Below, piece after piece: positions 38,695-48,708 of a stretch of DNA of 48,708 nt (position 1 is the first letter of the stretch; every line of letters begins with the position of its first letter). A model generated the notes under the pieces. It was not told where the DNA came from. It ran no database searches and saw nothing but the letters and a program-made list of their open reading frames with translations. A program made the position numbers and the translations under genes. The stretch covers positions 1 to 48,708 of the forward strand of contig NW_022205146.1 of NCBI RefSeq assembly GCF_008831285.2. The letters run 5' to 3'. The stretch comes from Nymphaea colorata. Lineage: Eukaryota > Streptophyta > Magnoliopsida > Nymphaeales > Nymphaeaceae.

Positions 38695-41600
38695 CTAGTA
38701 ATATATCATTAATAGACATTACTATAATTATATACATTATGCATTATAATACGTGCATAAAGTATGTTATACGTAATAACTTCTAAGTATATTTAATGTT
38801 ATATGTTTATTGTATTTTATATACAATATAACATATAAATGTAGTATTTATTTCTTTTGCGATCCTCATTCATGATTTAAATTACTACGAGCTTGTTATC
38901 TATTTTGATGCTTAAGGTCAATTTCATATTATGCGTGCAGGGGTTGACTATCTTTGCTTTCAACAAAGGGAAGTTCAATTCAAAGACCTTAAATGAGCTA
39001 CTAAGTTTAGGTCCCACTTTTGTAATAATAAAGTTTTTTGAGGGTAAGTTTACCAATACTGCTTGGAATTCTATTGCGTTGTTTCTTGATGTCATTTAGG
39101 AGGCAAGGAGTAGGCCATGATTTTACATCATTTGTTTCCTTTAATCATGTAGGTGTGCTGGACATTGTCATGATGTATGGGGCATATTCAACAACTCGTC
39201 GTTTAGCTGTGATGAGAATTGTTCTCCGTTTTCTTTGGTTTGGTGTTGCTTCAGCATTTGTATCATATCTTCATGTGTGAGTTTTTTGTGTTGTTGTTTC
39301 TTTTTTTATCCGAAAGACTTCACTTTGATGTTGCTGCACCTACTGTTTTATGTTTATTTGTCCTATGTTGAATCATGTAGTTATAGATTGTCAAATCTAA
39401 ACTATGATAGTGATAACCATGCAGGAAGGGACTTCAAAATCCAAAGTTTGTTTTCTACAAGACCTATGTCTTTGTTCTAATTGCATATGCAAGTGTCCAG
39501 CTGGCCTTTAGCCTACTCATGCGCATTCCAGCTTGTCACAGGCTGACAAACCGATGTGATCAATAGCCTGTTATGAGATTTATCAAGTGGATGCATCAGG
39601 TTTGGTTTCTCCATTGTTCTTCCCATTGCATTTTCTATGGATCTTATTCATTTATTGTTGTTCCTAAAAACTGTTCTTTTCTGATTTAAGGAAAGACATT
39701 ATGTTGGACGAGGAATGTATGAGCGAACAACTGACTTTGTCAGTAAGTCTGTATTTTGCTGTGGAAATAGCTTTGTCTTGTTCTCAGACATGGAATATTT
39801 TTTTAGTTTGATTTTGTGTATATGAAGGGTTTTTTTAGGTGTTTGGGTGTGCCCATGACTAGGGATAGTGTTGTGCTTCACAATGGCTATGTCACATAGG
39901 ACTGGGTGGTTTTCATGTGGTCATAGATTGTCAAAACTAAACTATGGTAGTGATGGCATTTCATTCTTTTGAAGCCCATTTGTGTGCAATTGGAATGTAC
40001 ATTTTCCTTGTACTCTTTTGGTTGTTAGGCACATTGGACTGGATGAATCCTTTTGGCTGTTGTGAAGTCTGAGTCTTTATTGTGTGAACTAGCACACAGT
40101 CCCATGAACAGGGTGCTCATGTTTTTTCATATTGATAAAATGCTGATATATGATTTTCTGGCTTTGTGTATTTGGAGCAAAATTCTCATTTGCCTATTTC
40201 CTCCAAGAAAGTAAAAACATATACCAATTGCTAACTGGTCGATGATGATTCTTCTGTTTATGTTTCATCTTTCTGACTGTTTCCTTTCCAACATATGCAG
40301 ATAAGGCCATTGGTCAATCCTACAAAAGTTATTTATAAATCTTAATGGGCTAGAGTATTCGTGGCATGATCTTGTTTCAAAACGTGAGTTTTTGCTGCTT
40401 TTGTCTAGTCATAAAATACTTTCGAGGGATTAAACTAGGAAGGTAAAATGTTCTTGTGGCCTGCATAAGCTCACGTGCCTAACAACAATGGAAACTATAG
40501 AAATAATAGACGCACAAGAACCAAAGATCGAACACAGATGTAACGTGGAAAAACCCTCAACTAGCAGGAAAAAAGCCACGGGTAAGGAGGTCTGGTGCCC
40601 ACTAGCCGCCAGACTCTCTCTCTCTCTTAGAAACTTCATTAACACACAAGATTAGGGTTTACAATGGTATAAGTATGCCCAAACTAAGACCCAATGGATT
40701 GGGTTTAGACCCGGACCCGTACATCAAGATCCGTCAACACTCCCCCTCAAGTTGGGCATACATATCAAACATGCCCAACTTGGATACATTTCTCTCAAAT
40801 GGAGTTACATGTAAAGCTTTAGTTAGAATATTAGCAGTTTGGTCTTCAGACTTCATGTATGATAATGTTAACTCCCTGGCATCAATTCTTTCTCTGATGA
40901 AGTGAGGGTCAATCTCAACATGCTTTGTTCGATCATGAAGCACTGGATTGTTAGCCAAGTTAATTGCAGACTTGTTGTCATAATACATCCTCATAGGTCC
41001 TTCAATCTCTATCCCAATATCAGTCAGCAAGATCTTTAGCCACAACAACTCTGATACTCTAGTAGCAACTGCCCTATATTCAGCCTCTGCACTTGAGCGA
41101 GAACAAACATCTTGTCTCTTGCTTCTCCAAACAACTAGATTTTCCCCCAAGTAAACGCAGTACCTTGAAGTAGATCTTCTGATGTCAACACAGCCTGCCC
41201 AGTCTGTGTCACACCCCGACCTTTTGACACTCAAACATTTTTTTTTTTCTAAACATCAAACATCGAGGTGCGACTACACAACAGTTCAAAAGAGATGAGC
41301 CAAGCAATTCAAAACAATGAGGCGAACTTTCATTTATATAATTATTTCAATTCTTACAAAATCACATCTATGTATAACAAAAATGCCTCAGACTATATAA
41401 TTGATGCCTAACAAAAACAAGACATCAATAAAACCAAAATAAGACGCGTCAGTAATACAAAAGACACATCCCAAAACCTCCCCAGTAGGACGTGAGTGAA
41501 GCCATCTGCTCAACCTGCTGCCTCGGATCTGCCAAAACCTGAAAAAGAAACAACTGAAGGTTTAGCCTTCGCAGTATGGCAACAAGCCAGGAAAATACCA

Positions 41601-44600
41601 AACCCTCTTAGATAGGGCTCAAATCAGAAAACAATTATCAAAATCATTCATCATCATGTCGTGTCAGAGCACGACACGTACAAGCCACTCAATGGCCACA
41701 GTACACAGTTTCAATCACATGCTTTCACATCAATCACATGCACATCAGTCACGTACAATCATAGACATTACATTTTCATTGACTTTAGTGAATTAACAGT
41801 TCCTGTGGGTGCAACACAGGCACACGCACACCATGGGCGGCCTACAACCGAGAGACAACCCCTGTGGTGGCCCATAACAGTATAGATCCATTTCATTCGC
41901 TGTAGCGGTAGAGCACTCATCCATGGATGTATGAAGTCCAAGGAGAGATACTCAGCCTTCCCTAGGACACCCAGGTTGGGAAGGCGGGAGCCCAACGCTC
42001 CAAGCACAACACACAACAGTACCCTGGGGCCTTGCACCGCCTGCACTCCGAACAGGAGAGACCAGTGGCAAAAGCGGGACGTCTCCCAAACACATAGCTA
42101 CATCCCACTGGCCTCTCATCTCTTATTCATTCATTCTTATCATTAGATTTACACATTCACCTAGGTCATGAGGTTGGTGCACTTCACGAATGCACTTACA
42201 CCTCCAATTGCCTCCACACAAGGTCTACACATAATCATAACAGTCATAGCTAGCCGTCATACAATACGGGTACAACTATCCTCCAATTCCATTATTTGCA
42301 TCATTGCCTGCAGCAATGTGTAAGCAACAGAACAAAACATTCACATCATTCATCATATCAATCACTTCTTCAAAAACTTAGCCAAACCACAGAGAGTAGT
42401 CTCAATCTGTGATTGGCTCGTAGCTGTCCTATGCAATTATCATTCTATGATGCTTTTTAATGCACAATTGGGGTCGAGGAGACACTCGACTCGATACCCC
42501 GCCTCATCTGTCCTAAACAGTTATCAATTCTAACATGCATTTGCAAATGCGTAACATTTTCAAAACAAACTTCTCATAGTCTTTCCAAAACAATTCATAT
42601 CATGCATCAAAATATTTACATGCATACACACATTCATTCACTAAACAGTCAATCAATTGCATCACAATCCTAGGATCCCACGACCCTAGGAACACACATT
42701 CATACATTTGCCCCAGGCAGGGATTTGCCTGGAATGCTGCCATACCTGTGGCGCGCTCACAAACTCTTCAAAATGCCTCAAGCTTCGAATCCGGTAGCTC
42801 AAGGTCGACGGGACGTGCCCGGTGTTCCTGCAGACATAAACAAAATATAAGATTCCTACTAGATACCCAAACAATTCAAACAAATACAAAACAACATCAT
42901 TGAGGCACGTGTCATCGCCTCAAGAGGGTGTCGACGGGTAGTGTCGACCTACAAACTCTCCAATAGGTCACTTCTCAACTTCTTGTCGTGCCAACAGATG
43001 TCAAAACTCAATGCTTCGCCCAGTTCCGCACAACACATTTCTCATTTGCTTTCTGTAGTCTAGGCATCAACCCCATAGTCACACCCAACATATGTATGCT
43101 TTTCGTATTTAACTCCAAGGTGCACCCATTCACAAAAACGTGTGCCACGTGCTCCCAAAGATGGTTTTGAATCTTCCCCACAACAACACAATCTCTACCA
43201 TGCTTCCCTAATGCTTCGAAAATCAACTCATCATGCTTAAATGATCATTATAGGCATGAATCAACACTTCTCCATCATAATCCTAAACTTCCCCAAAAAC
43301 AAAATCATTAACATGCGTCCCAAATCATCAATTCTAAACTCTAACATGCTCAAACAATAGTTATACATGTTCTCATAGATAATATTCAATAATTGAAGCT
43401 CAAATAGGCCTTGCTCACCCCAATCTAAATGTCTAAACTGCTGTGACACCTCCGACAGCCACCTCAAGCGTACAATCGGTCCCCAAATGGCAGAAATTGT
43501 GCCAAGCCACCATACCAAGACCACCTAAATGCTGATACGAGGGGAAGAACGTGTTCCCCAATCTGGAATCCTAATAAACAATGATGAAATCCATGAGAAA
43601 GAGTGCTCGGTTGGGGAAAATGGGAAAAAACAATCAAGAAATGGGGAGAGAGAGCTCAAGTAGGGAGCGTGTGGGCAGGGAGAGGCACTGACAGAGAGAG
43701 ACGGACAGAGAGAGGGTTCAGACAGAAATGGGAAAGACGGCAAAGGGGAGGGAAATCGAGCGGGGCAAAGGGAGAGATGGTGAAGAGGAGACGGACGGGA
43801 CGAGGAGGGAGCTCTAGCAGAGAGGGAGAGGGAGAAATCATGCGGCAGGGGGGGGTGCTGACGAAGTAGGGAGAGGCTGCGTGGGAGGGAGGAGAAGAAG
43901 CAGACAGAGAGGGTGAGAGAGGAAACTTACCCACGCTGCCTCCATCGCCACCGCCGCCGCTGCCGTCGTCGGTCCAGCCACTGCCACCACCACACCGACC
44001 GCCACTTCTTCCTTGTTGCGGTCGTAGCAGAGGGAATAGTCGAAGAAGGAGAAGAAGAAGACGCTGAAGAAGTCGAGGGAGGAAACTCCCTCCCGCGACG
44101 GGGCTCCCTTACACGAGTGGGGCTCGGGTCCGGGTCTGGACCCGCTCCAACCCAACCTGTCTAAAAGAAAAGAACGAGCGTCACAGTCTGCATCAGAATA
44201 CCCTTCAATTTCTATAGACCTTTGTTTCACATATAGAAGTCCCTTGTCAGGATTCTTCTTCAAGTAACACAGGATTCTATCTACAACCTTCAAGTGCGCA
44301 TCTGTAGGTGCATGCATAAACTGGCTCATCACATTTACAGCAAATGTGATATCTGGTCTAGTCAGAGTGAGGTATATCAATTTACCAACTAGCCGTTGAT
44401 ATCTCCCTTTAGCTTCTTCACACAAAAGTTCTCCATCCTTGCTACCGAGTTTGTGCCCAGCATCTAGAGGAGTAGAAGCTGGTCTGCATCCCAGTTTTCC
44501 TGTCTCCTTCAGTAAATCCAAGGTATACTTCCTTTGATTAAGCACAAGAGTTGTTTCTGATCTGGCAATTTTAATACCAAGGAAATACTTCAGCTTGCCA

Positions 44601-47600
44601 AGATCCTTGAGATCAAATTCAGCCGATAGTAAACCCTTTAATGTTGTCTCTTTTTCATCATCACCTGTAACAATCATGTCATCAACATAAACCAGCAGTA
44701 GAGTAACTTCGATGTCAAAACTGTATTATAATGGCAGTTCTGCTTAGTGCTGATTACAATTCAGGCCATTGGATGTGATGATACCATCCTTAGGCATTAA
44801 CCCACGTAGATCCAGTTATCCAACCTATTTTGTCTGCATATCTTAAGTCAATCTCTACCTGATCACCTGTCTGGACATATTTGACCAAAGTCATCAATAA
44901 AAGCGTAGTCGGGAGTCATGGTCAGTCTTGTAGCTCTTACATATCTTTCAAAGGGATGTTCTGATAGCTTGTAGTTCTAGCATATCTTCAGCTTCAGGAG
45001 ATGCTGTCATTGACCTCTTCCAAGTTTTGGGAAAAGTCTGCTGAGACCATTGTATATGGCTTTGACTCCTCTTTATTCTCAAAGTTCTCCTATTCTGTAG
45101 CAGTTCTGAAGCCTATTCCTCTCAAACAACTCAGCCTCATTTGCCCATCATAGTTCAAAATTTTTGTTTTTGTCTCCATCTTGAACAAACTGAATTGGTT
45201 TTCTCATCACGGTCAACAGAAATTTATTGTTAGGTAGAACACATATTCATGTTGAGTTTATCCATAGCAAATCTGATAAATGACATAATAAGGATTTATG
45301 CATCTTGTTCCATAAAAAATGGTTCCATCATAAAACCTACTTACATGGCAGAAAAGATACTTTTGGTTCCATGCATGTATTGTGTATGGAGATGTTGGGT
45401 CCCTCCTCTTGTAGCTTGGCCAAACAAATTTAGCTAAACAAGAGGAGCCTATGTTCGATTATTTGTTTGTTACAAGATCAGTCTAACCTATCCTGAAACT
45501 GAGCGGTTCTGACCCTCAATATCTTTCTGAAATCATCTCATATTCATCTCACTTTTTCTAGGACATTTTTGATTGATTTTGTCACTCTACTGAAATTTGG
45601 CAGCTTTCCAAAGCCTTAATTTGATTATTGTACTCCAAGTTTGAATCTGTAGGCATTCTCTTTATAATTGTTGGTCATTTTCCACAGCTAACTCTTTAAT
45701 AAGGGAATTTTTTTTGCCCCAAAAAGGCTGCAGATCTAGAGATAGAGGCATATCCTTTGTTGGATGAACTGACCTCTAAAATAAGTACCTTAAATTTGGA
45801 ACGAGTGCGTCGGTTGAAGAGCAGACTTGTTGCTTTGACCTGGAGGGTTCAGAAGGTACTTCTTTTGTTACTTTATCTTGTGTTCACTCTCATCCACTTT
45901 TATTTCATTGTGAGTTTCATTTCTTACAGGTCAGGGATGAGATTGAACAACTTATGGATGATGATGGTGACATGGCTGAAATGTATCTGACAGAGAAAAA
46001 GCTGCGAGTGGAATCTGCTATTGATGGTGATCAATCTATAGCCGGTTACAGCTCTATAGGAGCTGGAATGTCGGTTTCTGCTCCTGTTTCCCCTGTTTCT
46101 TCTCCTACAGAAACCCGGAGACTTGAGAAGAGCCTAAGCATAGCTAGAAGTAGACACGAGAGCATGAAGAGTTCAGAAAGTGCCACGGAAAACATTGAGG
46201 AATTGGAAATGTTACTGGAAGCCTACTTCGTTGTCATTGACAGTACCCTCAACAAGCTAACATCGGTACACAACCCAAACAAGATTTCTTTCCTTTTCAT
46301 GTTGGCTGACCTTAACATCGTTCTTGCTAAAATTCCTGAATGACTTTAATCTTTACAGCTCAAGGAATATATAGATGATACAGAGGACTTCATCAGTATA
46401 CAATTGGTTAGCACTATTCTCCCTTTATTTTTGAGATGTCATAGAGCTGTATAGAATGCAAGAAAAGGTCCACCAGTTACCCTTCACGCAGAAACATAGT
46501 CATGCATCATTCTTGAAAATTGCATTCGTGTGGATAGTGTAGCCCGATGTGCCAGGTAACATCTATGCTAATTAATAAACCGATGAGGTGCCTTCTGGTT
46601 GCTTTATCTACTAGATTGGAGGACAGAACTAATTCCATATTCCAAGTTGTCAACATCTGATTGGCACTGCTAGCATACTAATTTGCCTTTGTCAACCTTT
46701 GGTATTACTGCCACAAAATAATTTCATATTGTTACTGGTCTGATGCAGGACAATGTGCGGAATCAGTTGATTCAGTTTGAATTGCTGCTTACAACCGCGA
46801 CATTTGTTGTTGCATCTTTGGGGTAGTAGCAGGAATCTTTGGCATGAATTTCTCGATATCACTATTTGATGAACCAGAGGCATTCAAGTGGGTTTTATTG
46901 ATCACTGGTGCATGCGGAATTTTTTATTTCTGCACATTTTTATGGTTCTTTAGGCACAGAAGATTGATGCCCTTGTAATGTAGGTATTGTCTGTCAAAAA
47001 AACGCAAAAGGAAAAGAAAGAAGAAAAATTTGCCCTTTGTGCGGGCATCTTCAAATGTAGTAATAATGATGGTGATAATAATACAGAAGGGAAAATTTGA
47101 GGTTTCGATGAATGAAACCATGAAATGGGCAAAAGGGGTCTGATGCTGCATGCACCTCATATACAGGGCAGGGACGGGACTCTCTCTCTCTTTACATGCG
47201 ATCAATAATGAACTCTAGTGACTATTGAAAGCAACTTGATCAGAAAATAGAACTCGTAGCTGCGGTATTCTCTGTATTGTACGACCCTTATCATACAAAA
47301 TGATATGTCTGGGTGAAGAAGACCCAGATGATATTTTCCTTTAATTCACTGCGCCTTTTGCCATGTACACCCAATGAGCAAGGAGGCGATAATGCCCATT
47401 TGCCAGGTTGGCGCTGGGGAGACGGAGGAACCCATTGGGACGATACGGGTGGCTTGTTTGAAGAAACTCTTTGCAGGCGAGGGTACTCATCCGAACGTTA
47501 CTATCTGAGAAAGAGGTCCAGCAGCGAGCTCTATATGGAGACAGATTGTCACTCAAATATTCTGTGGAAATCAGCAATCAGTATGCGATTAAAATAATGG

Positions 47601-48708
47601 AGAAAGAGTTGGTGCACCGTTCTTCTTTTGTTTTTCTATTCTTTTTCATGGATTGGCAGGCTGGACTTGGGCAGTCTACAAAAGGTTGGAGGTTTAGTAA
47701 AATTAGTAATAAAGATGTGAATGGAAACATATTCAATTGCCAATTCGATTTGAAGACCCAGTAAACCACAGCAGATATAATTACTAATAAGATTCATTCT
47801 GCAGCTTCACAATTATAATGACTCAAATTTTGAGGTTTTTTTCCTAAAATACATGCGAATCAAACATTAATATAACGTTCTCTCAACTCACTTCAATTTC
47901 AGGGCTTGGTCAAAACACTAAGGTTCATAACCTGTCGTGGGCACTTATTGCATCAAGTTCAAAAATTCAAAGCACAAAGTTCGTAAACTAAATCGAATAT
48001 GGATTTGTCCACGCTTGTCTTATCATCTTCCACTCTAGCTGCTAGGACTCACCTGATAGTAGTTGTCCCGAAAAGATTGTGAACCAAAAATTATCAACAC
48101 ATTAGTTTAACTTCGTCCCAAATCCAGTCTAAGTCAGGGTGATCCTTGCATTAATGCATAAGCATCACAAGCATGTCAATGCAAATCTGCTCAATAATAT
48201 TCATATGTACAGTTACACAGTTCAACAACTTAGGAAGACGTCAATGCATACATATGCTTGAGTTGATTTATTATTTTTGTCTTTTGAATACAGAGATTAA
48301 TGGACGATTGCATTAGATTCCCTATACCTTTGAGGCAATTTAGGGGGCCAAACATTTTAACAACACATTATGTGAAATGGAAGAAGTTAATCATCTGCCT
48401 AAAATATGCTAATACATTCAGTGATCTCTTCATTCATTTGCATCTTGAAGACCAATTGCAAGGTACTCTCCTAAATTTCATACAGGGAAATTAAGTGTGC
48501 TCCCACAATGTGTCCCATGTAGCAGGCCCTAGATTGTTGCCTTCAGTTAAAAGAGATTGGGAGGGTGACATGACGCACGATCAATTTCCTATCCAGCAAG
48601 AGATTGTGCATCTCTGTTCCATTAATATGGTTCGTACCTTTCACAAGTCAAGTAAACGGTTAATAATTTATTTTCGCTGTACAATTCCACAGACAAAGAA
48701 ATGATTTT

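Larger units (their letters stand above)
32240..40216 (+). repeat. Segmental duplication, copy 2 (interrupted by Copia-4)
   Basis: Direct-orientation copy of 24858-27484, split at 33283/38695 by a 5411-bp retrotransposon. Matching introns show that it arose by DNA duplication rather than retroposition. Confidence 0.9.

Overview
This is nuclear DNA from a flowering plant. Low-copy plant exons (callose synthase, PRP4 splicing kinase, MRS2 magnesium transporter, NF-YB) carry consensus GT/AG introns, and they sit among Ty1/copia and Ty3/gypsy retrotransposons, a hAT transposase, MITEs and a decayed plastid rRNA insertion. The density and nesting of old elements suggest a large, TE-rich genome, possibly a woody plant or an early-diverging lineage, but the species cannot be fixed from sequence. 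I see no gene that is clearly complete and intact. No bacterial-style operons, CRISPR arrays or tRNA genes were recognised.

Layout. 1-4.7 kb: mostly unassigned, with an LTR-like promoter region on the minus strand at about 3.9-4.7 kb. 4.7-5.6 kb: a Ty3/gypsy RNase H/integrase fragment, then a plastid 16S rRNA fragment (NUPT) split by a 339-bp MITE with an 8-bp target duplication. 5.8-10.6 kb: a broken copia element (Copia-1, plus strand). 11.4 kb: a perfect 90-bp palindrome. 11.8-12.4 kb: callose synthase exon remnants on the minus strand. 12.4-16.4 kb: unassigned, with a possible foldback element and a possible solo LTR. 16.4-20.8 kb: a copia fragment (Copia-2, minus) interrupted by a 1606-bp TIR element with a 3-bp TCA duplication, which carries a piece of an NF-YB transcription factor gene. 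20.8-22.5 kb: a truncated hAT transposase, followed by a cluster of palindromic GTATCGTACGATAC motifs. 23.6 kb: a Stowaway-like MITE.

24.9-40.4 kb holds two direct copies of a callose synthase gene segment, with PRP4 kinase exons between them. The second copy is interrupted by a complete copia element (Copia-4, 33284-38694, both LTRs and a CTAGT duplication); the first copy preserves the empty site. Both callose synthase copies are disabled, by different mutations. 40.5-44.7 kb: a 5'-truncated copia of the Copia-1 family (Copia-3, minus) whose RNase H is split by a 2979-bp non-coding insertion with TG...CA ends and a GTCTG duplication, probably a solo LTR. 45.7-47.0 kb: the 3' exons of an MRS2-type Mg2+ transporter, with a one-base frameshift just before the GMN motif. 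47.0-48.7 kb: unassigned.

The genes do not form a pathway. The window records gene-fragment duplication, capture and nested insertion, and several insertions can be ordered because pre-insertion sites or reading frames are reconstructable. All identifications are from motif reading, without database searches.
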